Notes: generated by a model not told the origin, from the sequence alone. A DNA stretch of 64,000 nt from Schlegelella aquatica (GCF_026013905.1 NZ_CP110257.1:186001-250000), one strand, 5' to 3'. Positions 28,836 through 38,929 are shown, numbered from the stretch's first letter. Numbers and translations: made by a program.

Positions 28836-30137
28836 ATGACGCGGAAGACATTGCGTACCTTGTGGCCCACGGCACTCGCCCTCTCCCTGGCGGCGTGCGG
28901 TGGCGGAGGCGGTGGAGACGACGACAACGGCTCGGGCGGAGGGCAACTGCCGACGCCGACCGCCTACACGAAGCAATGGGGCACGGCCAGCAACGAAACC
29001 ATCATGGCGGTGAAGACGGACGGGCAAGGAAACGTCTATGTCTTCGGCATGACGGCGGGCACCCTGAGCGGCCAGTCGTCGCGGGGCGGCGTGGACCTCG
29101 TGCTCACCAAGTACGGCCCGGACGGCCGACTGGCGTGGGAGCGTCAATTCGGCTCGTCGGGCAACGACGAGGCCGGCGGCCTCACCGTCGATGCCCAAGG
29201 CCGCATCATCGTCGCGGCCACCGTGCAGGGCTCGGTCGAGGGAGAGCCGCACGCAGGGGGACCGGACGTGCTGGTGGCCGCTTTCGGCAGCGACGGCCAG
29301 CGTCTGTGGACGCGCCAGTGGGGCACGAGCGGCGGCGATGTGGGCAAGGCGGTGGCCGCGGCTCCAAGCGGCGAGATCCTCGTGACGGGTCAGAGGAACG
29401 GCGGCGCTTTGCTCGTGTTGAAACTCGCCGCCGATGGCAGTACGGTGGCCGACCTCTCCCGCGTCGAGGACACCGCGACCGAGGGCCATGGGATCGCAGT
29501 GTCCGGCAATTCCTTCTACGTGACGGGCAAGACGACCCACGGCATGGACGGGAAGAGCTATGCGGGCGGGCAAGGCGACGCCTTCATCACCAAGCGCCGC
29601 ACCTCGGACGGCACGCGCGAGTGGACGGATCTGATCGGCACGGCGGCCGATGAGGGCGCGCGCGCGTTGGCGGTCGATGCTTCGGGCAACGTGCTCCTCA
29701 CGGGCTACACGCACGGCGCGCTCGGCGGCGGCACCGCCGACTCGCGCGGCGACATCTTCGTGGCGAAGTACAACGCCAGCGGCACCCGGCAGTGGCTGCA
29801 ACGCACCGGCTCCACGGCCGAAGACGCGGGCTACGCGATCGCCACCGACGCGCAGGGCAACGCCTATGTCGCGGGCCACAGCGCAGGGTCGTTCGCCGGC
29901 ACCACGGCGCTGGGCAACGTCGACATGGTGCTGCTCAAGTACGACGGCGGCGGCAACCCGCTGTGGGTGCGCCGGCTGGGCTCGGCGTTGGCCGACACCG
30001 CGTGGGCGGTCGCGACCGACGCTCAGGCGCGCGTCTACCTCGGTGGACAGACCCTGGGTGCCGTCGACGGACTCGTCTCGCAGGGTGGGATGGACATGGT
30101 CCTGGCCCGCTACGACGCCTCGGGCAACAAGCAATGA
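28836..30137 (+). CDS. SBBP-repeat (beta-propeller-like) lipoprotein
   Basis: 433-aa lipoprotein with lipobox ALSLAACGGG, then a Gly/Asp linker and about seven degenerate repeats of the type QWGTxxxxxxxAVxTDxQGNVYVxGxT...GGxDxxLxKYxxxG. These are SBBP repeats expected to fold as a beta-propeller on the cell surface or in the periplasm. GGAGGA lies 6 nt before ATG 28836. It precedes the DUF1800/DUF1501 pair by 222 bp with no open frame of note in between. Ligand unknown. Confidence 0.88.
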   Translation: MTRKTLRTLWPTALALSLAACGGGGGGDDDNGSGGGQLPTPTAYTKQWGTASNETIMAVKTDGQGNVYVFGMTAGTLSGQSSRGGVDLVLTKYGPDGRLAWERQFGSSGNDEAGGLTVDAQGRIIVAATVQGSVEGEPHAGGPDVLVAAFGSDGQRLWTRQWGTSGGDVGKAVAAAPSGEILVTGQRNGGALLVLKLAADGSTVADLSRVEDTATEGHGIAVSGNSFYVTGKTTHGMDGKSYAGGQGDAFITKRRTSDGTREWTDLIGTAADEGARALAVDASGNVLLTGYTHGALGGGTADSRGDIFVAKYNASGTRQWLQRTGSTAEDAGYAIATDAQGNAYVAGHSAGSFAGTTALGNVDMVLLKYDGGGNPLWVRRLGSALADTAWAVATDAQARVYLGGQTLGAVDGLVSQGGMDMVLARYDASGNKQ

Positions 30138-30359
30138 GGGCGGCGTAGGAGCGCGGCAAGGGCGGCGCCGTTCGCAGCGCCGCTCCGCCCCCGGGGGAGC
30201 GGGAAGCCCCGTTTCTCGGCCTCGCCGTGGCCGAGGGTCTGCGCGCGCAGGTCTTGCTTCCCCTGGCCTCTTTTGGCGCACGGCCTTTGCCTGACTCGCG
30301 CACGAGGAGGCCGTGCAGTGCGATGACAGCGGCCCCGGGCCGATGGTCGGGAGGGCAAC

Positions 30360-32108
30360 GTGAAGCGACTCGTATGGAGCGAGCTGCTGGGATGGACGCG
30401 CAATGCGACCGCCTTCGTCCTCGTGCTAGGAATGTTGGGGTGTGGCGGTGGTTCGGGCGCGGTGTCGGACATGCCAGCCAGTCGCGAGGAAGCGGCGCGC
30501 TTCCTGACGCAGGCCACGTTCGGGCCCACGGATCGCGACATCGACGCCGTGATGTCGATGGGTTATCGGGACTGGATCGAGGATCAGTTCCGGCGCGGGG
30601 GTGCGCCCGTGCACCGTGAGCACTGGGACCGAGCCGATGCGGAGATCAAGGCCGCGAACCCCGCGGGCAAGGCCGGCCAGCGCGAGGTGCTCGACAGCTT
30701 CTGGTCACGCGCCATCCGGGGGGACGACCAGCTGCGACAGCGCGTGGCGTTCGCGCTGTCGCAGATCTTCGTGATCTCGATGCTCGACGCTGGGGTCGCC
30801 GCCAATGCGCGCGGCGCGGCAGGCTACATGGACATGCTGGCCCTGCACAGCTTCGGCAACTACCGCGACCTCCTCGACGCGGTCGCACGGCATCCGATGA
30901 TGGGCCTGTACCTCTCCCACCTGCGAAACCAGAAGGACGATCCCGCCACCGGGCGGGTGCCCGACCAGAACTTCGCCCGCGAGGTGATGCAGCTGTTCAC
31001 CATCGGACTCAACCAGCTGCGCTCCGACGGCACGCCCGTGCTCGATGCACAGGGACAACCGCTGGAGACATACACCAGCGACGACATCGTCGGACTGTCC
31101 CACGTGTTCACAGGCTTCAGCTGGTACAGCGATCGGGACGAGGACGCCTGCTTCTACGGGCGATCCACCTGCCAGCATCCGGATCGTCAGTGGCATGGAA
31201 TGCGCGCGTACGCGAAGTTCCATTCCACACGCGAGAAGCGGTTTCTGGGGCACACCGTGGCAGCCGGCACGAACGCCGAAGACAGCCTGCGCGCAGCCTT
31301 GGATGTGCTCTTCCATCACCCCAACGTCGGACCATTCATCGGCAAGCAGCTGATCCAGCGACTGGTGACGAGCAACCCGAGTCCTGCGTACGTGCAGCGC
31401 GTGGCAGCCGCCTTCGACGACAACGGCGCGGGCGTGCGCGGCGACATGAAGGCCGTGGTTCGAGCCATCCTGCTCGATCCCGAAGCCCGCAGCGAGGCAC
31501 GGGCCCGCGATCCTGCCTTCGGCAAACTGCGCGAGCCGGTGCTGCGTCTGACGGCGTTCCTGCGCGCCTTCAATGCCACGTCCGACAGTGGACGCTACCT
31601 CGTTGGCATCACCGACGACGCGGGAACCTCGCTGGGACAGTCGCCCCTGCGCGCGCCCTCGGTCTTCAACTTCTACCGCCCAGGCTACGTGCCCCCGGGT
31701 ACGGCCCTCGCCGCGGCGGGCCTCGTGGCGCCCGAGATGCAGATCACGCATGCTGCATCCGTCGGGGGCTATGCCAACTACATGCTGTCCGCCGTTCGCT
31801 ACGGCGTCGGCCAGAACGGTGTGGACCACAAGGCCCCGCGACGTGACGTGCAGGTGGACTTCTCGGCCGAACTGGCGATCGCGGAGCACCCGGATGAGCT
31901 CGTCGAGCGCATGAACCAGCGGCTCCTGTACGGGCAAATGACCGAGGGCTTGCGCAACGAGATTCGCCGAGCCCTCGAGTCGGTCGCCATCCCTGTGCTC
32001 CCGCCGACCTCGTCGAACCTGGCGCAGATCCAGGCCGCCAAGCTCAAGCGCGTGCAGATCGCGGTGCTGCTGACGCTGGTGTCACCCGAGTTCGTCGTTC
32101 AACGGTAA
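30360..32108 (+). CDS. DUF1800 family lipoprotein
   Basis: 582 aa from GTG 30360 with GGGAGGG upstream. Lipobox LGMLGCGGG is followed by the DUF1800 region with the hallmark start ARFLTQATFGPTDRDI and motifs NFAREVMQLFTIGL, DIVGLSHVFTGFSW and APSVFNFYRPGYVP. DUF1800 proteins are nearly always followed by DUF1501 proteins, as here (12 bp gap), and are linked by others to large exported or polysaccharide-related systems. Molecular function is unknown. Confidence 0.93.
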   Translation: MKRLVWSELLGWTRNATAFVLVLGMLGCGGGSGAVSDMPASREEAARFLTQATFGPTDRDIDAVMSMGYRDWIEDQFRRGGAPVHREHWDRADAEIKAANPAGKAGQREVLDSFWSRAIRGDDQLRQRVAFALSQIFVISMLDAGVAANARGAAGYMDMLALHSFGNYRDLLDAVARHPMMGLYLSHLRNQKDDPATGRVPDQNFAREVMQLFTIGLNQLRSDGTPVLDAQGQPLETYTSDDIVGLSHVFTGFSWYSDRDEDACFYGRSTCQHPDRQWHGMRAYAKFHSTREKRFLGHTVAAGTNAEDSLRAALDVLFHHPNVGPFIGKQLIQRLVTSNPSPAYVQRVAAAFDDNGAGVRGDMKAVVRAILLDPEARSEARARDPAFGKLREPVLRLTAFLRAFNATSDSGRYLVGITDDAGTSLGQSPLRAPSVFNFYRPGYVPPGTALAAAGLVAPEMQITHAASVGGYANYMLSAVRYGVGQNGVDHKAPRRDVQVDFSAELAIAEHPDELVERMNQRLLYGQMTEGLRNEIRRALESVAIPVLPPTSSNLAQIQAAKLKRVQIAVLLTLVSPEFVVQR

Positions 32109-32120
32109 GGGGAGTCCGCG

Positions 32121-33641
32121 ATGGGTTTGATCTCTGCCTCGCGTCGGGAGTTTCTCCGTCGTGCCGGTGCTCTGTCCGCCGTGGGCGCTGCCGGTGGCCC
32201 GTTCGCTTTCAATCTCGCGACCCTCGGCGCCGCCGCCGCGCAGACTGCTCCAACCGACTACAAGGCACTGGTGTGCGTGTTCCTGCTGGGCGGCAACGAC
32301 AGCTTCAACACCGTCTTGGCGACGGACCCTGATTCCTGGAGCGCCTACAACGCGGTGCGCCAGGGCCCCGGCGATGCCATCGCCCTGTTGCCACCCGGCG
32401 CGCCCGGGGACCCCGCCGCGGCGCCCGAGTCTCCGGCGCGTCTGGGCGGCGTGCTTGCTCTGGCACCTCAGCGAAGCGCGGTGGGTCGGGGTCTCGCGCT
32501 GCATCCAATGCTTGGCACGTTCCAGAGCATGTTCAACGTGGAGCGACGGATGGCCATCGTGGCGAACGTGGGGCCGCTCGTCGTCCCGACCAGCAAGGCG
32601 CAATACCGCCTGGCCCGCCATCCGAGGCCAGCGAAGCTCTACTCGCACAACGATCAGCAGTCGGCCTGGCAGGCGTTTGCCCCGGAGGGGGCCACGCTGG
32701 GCTGGGGCGGCCGGATGGCCGACTTGCTGCTCAGCCAGAACGACTGGGGCAGCCTCTTCACGGCCGTGTCTGCGTCCGGTAGCGCTGTGTGGCTGGCAGG
32801 GCGTGAAGTGCGGCAGTATCAGGTGAGCCCGTCGGGCCCGATCAGGATGGCGCTCGATGCCAGCCACCGGCTTCTGGGCAGCGCCGAGGCGGGCGCCGCG
32901 CTGCAGCGCATCGTTACCACGCCGCACTCGCTCAACCTGCTCCAGCGAGCCTACGCCGACACGAGCAAGCGGTCCATCGAGGCGGAGCGGGTGCTGAGCG
33001 TCGCGCTGGCGACGGTGGAGGGCTCGCCGGTGTTTGGCTCGGACGCCGACATGAACTACATCCACCCGCTGACCGGCGCTGCGACAAGGAACACCCTGGC
33101 CCAGCAACTGCGCATCGTGGCCAAGATGATCGCCGCGGCCCGAGGGCTGGGCGTCAAGCGGCAATTGTTCTTCGTCAGCTTCGGCAGCTTCGACACTCAC
33201 GATTTCCAGAATCGCACCCACACCGACCTGATGGCCCGCCTGGCCCATGGTCTGCGCTACTTCGACACCTTGCTGGGGAACCTGAACGCGCGCGACAAGG
33301 TCACCACCTTCACTGCCTCGGACTTCGGCCGCACCTTCACCAGCAACGGCGATGGGACCGACCACGGATGGGGTGCGCACCACTTCGTGATGGGGGGCGC
33401 GGTGCAAGGGGGCGACGTGTACGGAACGTTCCCGACATACGGCCTGCGCAATGCCGCGGGCAATGACTTCAGCAGCCCTGACCAGGTGGGAGGCAATGGC
33501 TCGCTGTTGCCCAGCGTCTCGGTCGATCAGTACGCGGCGACGCTCGGGCGCTGGTTCGGCCTGAGCGAGCAGCAACTGCTCGACGTGCTGCCCAACCTGC
33601 GCAACTTCTCGCAGCGGGACCTCGGGTTCATGCGTTCGTGA
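32121..33641 (+). CDS. DUF1501 family protein, Tat substrate
   Basis: 506 aa with a twin-arginine signal SRREFLRRAGALSAVGAAGG and the DUF1501 (sulfatase-superfamily-like) signatures VCVFLLGGNDSFNTV, LHPMLGTF, YSHNDQQSAWQ, FFVSFGSFDTH and DHGWGAHHFVMGG. The His/Asp-rich motifs suggest an alkaline-phosphatase-like metal site. It is the obligate partner of the upstream DUF1800 lipoprotein in the same operon. The biochemical reaction is not established. Confidence 0.93.
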   Translation: MGLISASRREFLRRAGALSAVGAAGGPFAFNLATLGAAAAQTAPTDYKALVCVFLLGGNDSFNTVLATDPDSWSAYNAVRQGPGDAIALLPPGAPGDPAAAPESPARLGGVLALAPQRSAVGRGLALHPMLGTFQSMFNVERRMAIVANVGPLVVPTSKAQYRLARHPRPAKLYSHNDQQSAWQAFAPEGATLGWGGRMADLLLSQNDWGSLFTAVSASGSAVWLAGREVRQYQVSPSGPIRMALDASHRLLGSAEAGAALQRIVTTPHSLNLLQRAYADTSKRSIEAERVLSVALATVEGSPVFGSDADMNYIHPLTGAATRNTLAQQLRIVAKMIAAARGLGVKRQLFFVSFGSFDTHDFQNRTHTDLMARLAHGLRYFDTLLGNLNARDKVTTFTASDFGRTFTSNGDGTDHGWGAHHFVMGGAVQGGDVYGTFPTYGLRNAAGNDFSSPDQVGGNGSLLPSVSVDQYAATLGRWFGLSEQQLLDVLPNLRNFSQRDLGFMRS

Positions 33642-33671
33642 GCGGCGTTCCGGCGCCCGGGCGGGCGGCGC

Positions 33672-34316
33672 TCACGTCGTGGTGGCCGGCTCGCGCTGGG
33701 GGCACTCGCGGCTGCGCACGTGCGCGTCGATCATGGCGCGCACGTCGTGCGTCCGCTGCACGGCCGGCATGCCGAGCAGGCGAAGGCGCAGCAGCCCGGT
33801 GACGAACACGAGCGTCTCCAGGGCGCCGATGCGAGGTGCGAGGCCCGGGCGCAACTGGCCCGCGCGCCGGGCGGCCTGGTAGGTGCGCTCGAGCTTGTCG
33901 AGGAACTCCTCGTTGCGCTCGATGTAGTCGGCCAGGTCCTTTTCCATCTCACCGACGTACTCGCACTTGAAGTTGAGGATCTCCATCGTGCAGCGCAGAC
34001 ACTCGTCTTGCTGCACGGTCGTCGTGATCTGCAGGAGGAAGTTGCGCAGCCGCTCCAGCGGGCTGGACGAGGGATCGACCAGCAGCGTGTAGTCCATCCG
34101 ATCCAGGAAGGGGATCGTGACTTCCTGGCACATGGCCTTGAAGAGGTCTTCCTTGTTGGCGAAGTGCCAGTAGATGGCGCCGCGGGTCACGCCGGCGGCC
34201 TGGGCGATCTGTTCCAGACTGGTATTGCCGACACCGCGCTCGTGGAACACCTGGCGCGCCGCGGCCAGGATCCGTCGGCGGGTCTGCTCGGCTTCCTCTT
34301 TGGTGCGTCGGACCAT
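33672..34316 (-). CDS. acrR: TetR-family repressor of RND efflux (AcrR/TtgR-like)
   Basis: 214 aa from ATG 34316 (MVRRTKEEAEQTRRRILAAA), the canonical AcrR start. The helix-turn-helix is TSLEQIAQAAGVTRGAIYWHFANKEDLF and the helical ligand domain follows (residues about 60-205). It is divergent from the RND operon, with an AcrR-type palindrome between them. The expected role is repression of the pump operon and of itself, relieved by hydrophobic drugs. Confidence 0.93.
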   Translation of the reverse strand: MVRRTKEEAEQTRRRILAAARQVFHERGVGNTSLEQIAQAAGVTRGAIYWHFANKEDLFKAMCQEVTIPFLDRMDYTLLVDPSSSPLERLRNFLLQITTTVQQDECLRCTMEILNFKCEYVGEMEKDLADYIERNEEFLDKLERTYQAARRAGQLRPGLAPRIGALETLVFVTGLLRLRLLGMPAVQRTHDVRAMIDAHVRSRECPQREPATTT

Positions 34317-34341
34317 GGCGGCTCGTCGCATCGGGGCGACG

Positions 34342-34365
34342 TACATACGTACAGGAATGTATGTA
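34342..34365. promoter_or_regulatory. AcrR-type operator palindrome
   Basis: A 24-bp palindrome with outer arms TACATAC and GTATGTA, and left/right inner bases GTACAG and GAAT. It closely matches the 24-bp AcrR box known from E. coli as I recall it (same outer arms and right inner half). A TATGAT -10 for the efflux operon (34364-34369) overlaps its right end, so repressor binding would block RNA polymerase. Confidence 0.8.
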
Positions 34366-34461
34366 TGATACCTCCCGCAGTTCGCCAGTTCCATCGTGGT
34401 CGTTCGGATTCCATCACGAATTCCGGCCGGCCGCCTTATCCATTGCGCTTACAGGTTCATC

Positions 34462-35772
34462 ATGGCTCATCCGCACCTTCAGCTCCTGCCGTCCCGGCCG
34501 TCACGAGCGGCTCGCGCAGGGCGCCGGGGCCTCCTGCCTTCCTGGCGCTCCTCGTGCGGGGCGGCCCTTGCGGCCGTCCTGCTGTCGGCCGTCGTGCTGC
34601 TCAGCGGCTGCAGCGATCGCGGCGCGGGTGACGCGCGGGCGCAAGGCGCAGGCCCCGGGGGCGCGATGCCGGCCATGCCGGTCACGGTCCAGTCGGCACG
34701 CCTCGAAAGCGTGCCGGTGACGATCGAAGCCGTGGGTCAGGCCGAGGGCTCCAAGGAGGTCGAGCTGCGCGCGCGTGTCTCGGGCCTGCTGGAGCGCAAG
34801 CTCTACGAGGAAGGCCAGCGCGTCAAGGCCGGGGCACCGATGTTCCAGATCGAGCGGGCCCCGTTCGAGATCGCCTTGCAGCAGGCGCGCGCGAACCTGG
34901 CCCAGCGGGTGGCGCAGATGGAGCAGGCGCGCCGCGAGGCGCAGCGTCTCAAGCCCCTGGCCGAGCAGCAGGCGATCTCGCAGCGCGAATACGACGAGGC
35001 GGTCTCGAACGCCCGTCTGTCCGAGGCGGCGGTCGCCGCGGCGCAGGCGGCCGTGCGCGAGGCCGAACTGAACCTGTCGTACACCTCGGTCGTGGCGCCC
35101 ATCTCCGGCATCACGGGGCGGTCGCAGAAGTCGCAAGGGGCTCTGGTGACGGCGGGCTCCGACAGCCTGTTGACCACCCTCACGCAGACCGACCCGATCT
35201 GGGTGCGGTTCTCGTTCTCGGAGGCGGAACTGGCGCGGCTGCGCCAATCCCGCAAGGCCGAGGTGCGACTGTTGGGCCCGGACGGCAAGCCATTCCTGAC
35301 GCAGGGGCGGCTCAACTTCGCCGGCTCGACGGTGGACCCGCGGGTGGGCACCGTGCAATTGCGCGCCGAGTTCGCCAACCCCGAGCTGGCGGTGTTGCCG
35401 GGGCAGTTCGTGCGCGCTCAGGTGGTGGCCGGTCAGGTGCAGGGCTACAAGGTGCCGCAGTCGGCGGTCATGCAGACGGAGCAGGGGCGCATGGTGTGGG
35501 TGGCGCGCGAGGGCAAGGCCACCCCCGTCCCGGTGGAGACCGGTGCCTGGGTCGGCAGCGACTGGGTGGTCCACAAGGGTCTGAACGAGGGCGACCAGGT
35601 CATCGTCGACAACCTGATGAAGCTGCGCCCCGGGGCCCCGGTGGCGCCGCAACCGGCGGGTGCGGCCAGCCCGGGCGGGCCGCAAGGCACGGCCGCGTCT
35701 GTACCGGCCGCAGGGGCCCCGGGCGCCAGCGCGCCGCAAGGCGCCGGCGCGGCCCCGGCCGCTTCGCGGTGA
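34462..35772 (+). CDS. RND efflux periplasmic adaptor lipoprotein (AcrA-like)
   Basis: 436-aa membrane fusion protein. Lipobox LLSGC (C50) is followed by beta-barrel/lipoyl/alpha-hairpin order: VELRARVSGLLERKLYEEGQRVKAG (lipoyl half), a helical hairpin at about residues 140-205 (QQARANLAQRVAQMEQARREA), YTSVVAPISGITGRS (second lipoyl half), then the beta-barrel and membrane-proximal domain. The last 50 residues are Ala/Pro/Gly-rich. It links the inner-membrane pump to the outer-membrane channel encoded downstream. It sits 13 bp before the pump gene. Confidence 0.95.
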   Translation: MAHPHLQLLPSRPSRAARAGRRGLLPSWRSSCGAALAAVLLSAVVLLSGCSDRGAGDARAQGAGPGGAMPAMPVTVQSARLESVPVTIEAVGQAEGSKEVELRARVSGLLERKLYEEGQRVKAGAPMFQIERAPFEIALQQARANLAQRVAQMEQARREAQRLKPLAEQQAISQREYDEAVSNARLSEAAVAAAQAAVREAELNLSYTSVVAPISGITGRSQKSQGALVTAGSDSLLTTLTQTDPIWVRFSFSEAELARLRQSRKAEVRLLGPDGKPFLTQGRLNFAGSTVDPRVGTVQLRAEFANPELAVLPGQFVRAQVVAGQVQGYKVPQSAVMQTEQGRMVWVAREGKATPVPVETGAWVGSDWVVHKGLNEGDQVIVDNLMKLRPGAPVAPQPAGAASPGGPQGTAASVPAAGAPGASAPQGAGAAPAASR

Positions 35773-35785
35773 CGAGGAGCCGGGC

Positions 35786-38700
35786 ATGTCGTCCAAATTC
35801 TTCATCGAACGGCCCATCTTCGCGGCCGTGCTGTCCATCGTCATCGTGCTGGCCGGGCTGGTGGCGCTGCGCATCCTGCCGATCGCGCAGTACCCGGAGA
35901 TCGCCCCGCCCACGGTGACCATCACGGCCACTTATCCGGGCGCCTCGGCCGAGACGCTCGCGCGCACGGTGGCTGCGCCGATCGAGGAGCAGCTCTCGGG
36001 CGTCGAGAACCTGCTCTACTTCAACTCGACCTCCTCGTCGAACGGCACGGTCACGATCACCGCCACGTTCGAGGTCGGCACCGACATCGACAAGGCGACG
36101 TTCAACGTCAACAACCGCGTGCAGCTGGCCACGCCCCGGCTGCCCGACGAGGTGCGCCGCAACGGCGTGGTGGTGGCCAAGCGCTCGGAGAACTTCCTGC
36201 TCGTGATCGCGCTGAATTCGCCCCAGCGCACCCATGACGAGCTGTTCCTGTCCAACTACGCCACGCAGAACATCCTCGACGAGTTGAAGCGCATCCCCGG
36301 CACGGCCGACGTGCTGGTGTTCGGTGCGCGCGACTACTCGATGCGCATCTGGTTGCAGCCTGACCGCATGGCGCAGCTCGGCGTGACGACGGCCGACATC
36401 GCGGCGGCGGTCAATGCGCAGAACGCGCAGTACGCGGCCGGCAAGATCGGCGCCGAGCCCGCGCCCAAGGGGCAGGAGCTGGTCTACACCGTCACCGCGC
36501 GCGGGCGGCTGGTGCAGCCCGAGGAGTTCGGCGAGATCGTCGTGCGCGCGGCCGGCCCGAACGGCGTGCTGCGCCTCAAAGACGTGGCCCGCATCGAGCT
36601 GGGGGCGCAAAGCTACGACCAGTCCAGCACGGTCAACGGCATGCCGGCGATCGCGATCGGGGTGTTCCTGCAATCGGGCGCCAACGCGCTCGACGTGGGC
36701 GACGCCGTCAAGGCGCGCATGGCCGAGCTCAAGCGTGAGCGGTTTCCCGAGGACGTCGACTACCTCATCCCCTACGACACCACGCGCTTCGTCTCGGCCT
36801 CGATCCACGAGGTGGTCAAGACGGTGCTGGAGGCGGCGGCGATCGTGTTGATCGTGGTGTTCGTGTTCCTGCAGACCTGGCGCGCCACGCTGATTCCGAT
36901 GCTCGCCGTGCCGGTGTCGCTGATCGGCACCTTCGCGGGCTTGTGGCTGTTCGGTTTTTCCATCAACACGCTCACGCTGTTCGCGATGGTGCTGGCCATC
37001 GGCATCGTGGTCGACGACGCCATCGTGGTGCTGGAGAACGTCGAGCGGCTGATGCGCGAGGAGAAGATGAGCCCGATGGCCGCCGCCATCGAGGCGATGC
37101 GCGAGGTCTCGGGCGCGGTGGTGGGCATCGTGCTGGTGCTGTGCGCGGTGTTCGTTCCGGTCGCGTTCATGGGCGGCATCGCGGGGCAGCTGTACCGGCA
37201 GTTCGCGGTGACGGTGGCCATCGCCGTGGTGCTGTCGGGCGTGGTGGCGCTGACGCTGACGCCCTCGCTGTGCGCGCTGCTGCTCAAGCCGCACGATGAC
37301 GGCCACACGCGGCTCGAGCGGCTGTTCGCGCCCTTCAACCGGGGCTTCGACTGGGTCACCCGGCGCTTTCTCGGCGCGGTCGATCTGGCGCTCAAGCGCC
37401 GCATCCTGGCGCTCGGGCTCTTTGCGCTGATGCTCGGCGGTGCGGCCCTGTTGTTCACCCGGGTGCCCGGCAGCTTCGTGCCCGAGGAGGACCAGGGCTA
37501 CATCATCGCCGCCGTGGTGCTGCCCGATGGCGCGACGCTGGAGCGCACGGCGCGCACGACCGAGCAGCTGCGCCTGATGAACGCGCAGAACCCGGCCATC
37601 GACAGCTTCTTCATCATCAACGGCTTCGACCTGATCGGCGGGGGCGCCAAGAGCAATGCGGCGACCATCTTCATCCCGATGAAGGGCTGGGAGGAGCGCG
37701 AGCAGACCACGCAGCAGCTCGCGCAGCAGGTCAGCGGCATGGGCTTCGCGTTGAAGGACGGGCTGGCCTTCGCGTTCAACCCGCCGGGCATCCAAGGCCT
37801 GGGGCAGGCTGGCGGGTTCGAGGTCTACGTGCAAGGGCGCGGCGAGAGCGACCCGCGGCGGCTTGCGCAGGTGACGCAGGACTTCATGGCCGCGCTCAAC
37901 CAGCATCCGGTGCTCGCGGGCACGCAGACCTTCTTCCGCCCCACCGTGCCGCAGCTGCGCGTGGAGGTGGACCGCGAAAAGGCGCTCGCACTGGGCGTGC
38001 CGGTCAACGAGGTCTTCGCTGCGTTGCAGGCCCAGATGGGTTCGCTCTACGTCAACGACTTCAACCGGTCCGGGCGCATCTATCGGGTGACGATGCAGGC
38101 CGACGCCCCGTACCGCGCCAAGCCGGAGGACTTGGGGCGCCTCTACGTGCGTTCGCAGACGACCGGGCAGATGATCCCGCTCAAGGCGCTGATCCAGGTG
38201 GACACGGTGATCGGCGCCGAGCAGCTCGAGCGCTACAACGGCTACATCGCCGCCAAGGTGATGGGCAACGCCAAGCCCGGCTACAGCTCCGGCGAGGCGA
38301 TCGCCGCGGTCGAGGAGGTCGCGCGCCAGGCGCTGCCACCGGGCTACAGCTACGAATGGACGGGCCAGGCCTTCCAGGAAAAGCGCACCGGCAGCGCGTC
38401 GGTGTTCGCCTTCGGCTTCGCGCTCGTGATGGTCTACCTCATCCTCTCGGCGCTGTACGAGCGCTGGGGCGTGCCGTTCGCGGTGGTGCTCGCGGTGCCG
38501 TTCGCGGTCACCGGCGCCTTGCTCGCGGTGTGGGTGCGCGGCATGGAGAACGACATCTACTTCCAGATCGGCCTGGTGGTCCTGATCGGGCTGGCCGCCA
38601 AGAACGCGATCCTGATCGCCGAGTTCGCCATGCAAGGCATGGAGCAGGGCAAGAGGGCGGCCGAAGCCGCGTTGGAGGCCGCGCGCTTGCGCTTTCGCCC

Positions 38701-38929
38701 CATCGTGATGACCTCGCTGGCCTTCGTGCTGGGCGTCGTGCCGCTGGTGTTCGCCACCGGGGCCGGCGCGGCCGCACGCCAGTCGATGGGCACCGGCGTG
38801 TTCGGCGGGATGCTGGTGGCGACCTTCGTCGCCCCGGTGTTCGTGCCGTTGTTCTTCACGCTGCTGGCGCGCAAGCCGCGGCCGCAGCACGGGCACACGC
38901 CCGGTGCGACCGAGGAGGTGGCGGTATGA
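35786..38929 (+). CDS. HAE1-family RND multidrug efflux permease (AcrB-like)
   Basis: 1047-aa inner-membrane proton/drug antiporter. It begins MSSKFFIERPIFAAVLSIVIV with GAGGAG upstream. It has twelve membrane segments and two large periplasmic loops. The proton-relay motif GIVVDDAIVVLENVER (two Asp in TM4) and the TM10-11 repeat LVVLIGLAAKNAILIAEFA are intact, as are the porter-domain motifs. Drug specificity cannot be predicted. It overlaps the outer-membrane channel gene by 4 bp. Confidence 0.97.
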   Translation: MSSKFFIERPIFAAVLSIVIVLAGLVALRILPIAQYPEIAPPTVTITATYPGASAETLARTVAAPIEEQLSGVENLLYFNSTSSSNGTVTITATFEVGTDIDKATFNVNNRVQLATPRLPDEVRRNGVVVAKRSENFLLVIALNSPQRTHDELFLSNYATQNILDELKRIPGTADVLVFGARDYSMRIWLQPDRMAQLGVTTADIAAAVNAQNAQYAAGKIGAEPAPKGQELVYTVTARGRLVQPEEFGEIVVRAAGPNGVLRLKDVARIELGAQSYDQSSTVNGMPAIAIGVFLQSGANALDVGDAVKARMAELKRERFPEDVDYLIPYDTTRFVSASIHEVVKTVLEAAAIVLIVVFVFLQTWRATLIPMLAVPVSLIGTFAGLWLFGFSINTLTLFAMVLAIGIVVDDAIVVLENVERLMREEKMSPMAAAIEAMREVSGAVVGIVLVLCAVFVPVAFMGGIAGQLYRQFAVTVAIAVVLSGVVALTLTPSLCALLLKPHDDGHTRLERLFAPFNRGFDWVTRRFLGAVDLALKRRILALGLFALMLGGAALLFTRVPGSFVPEEDQGYIIAAVVLPDGATLERTARTTEQLRLMNAQNPAIDSFFIINGFDLIGGGAKSNAATIFIPMKGWEEREQTTQQLAQQVSGMGFALKDGLAFAFNPPGIQGLGQAGGFEVYVQGRGESDPRRLAQVTQDFMAALNQHPVLAGTQTFFRPTVPQLRVEVDREKALALGVPVNEVFAALQAQMGSLYVNDFNRSGRIYRVTMQADAPYRAKPEDLGRLYVRSQTTGQMIPLKALIQVDTVIGAEQLERYNGYIAAKVMGNAKPGYSSGEAIAAVEEVARQALPPGYSYEWTGQAFQEKRTGSASVFAFGFALVMVYLILSALYERWGVPFAVVLAVPFAVTGALLAVWVRGMENDIYFQIGLVVLIGLAAKNAILIAEFAMQGMEQGKRAAEAALEAARLRFRPIVMTSLAFVLGVVPLVFATGAGAAARQSMGTGVFGGMLVATFVAPVFVPLFFTLLARKPRPQHGHTPGATEEVAV

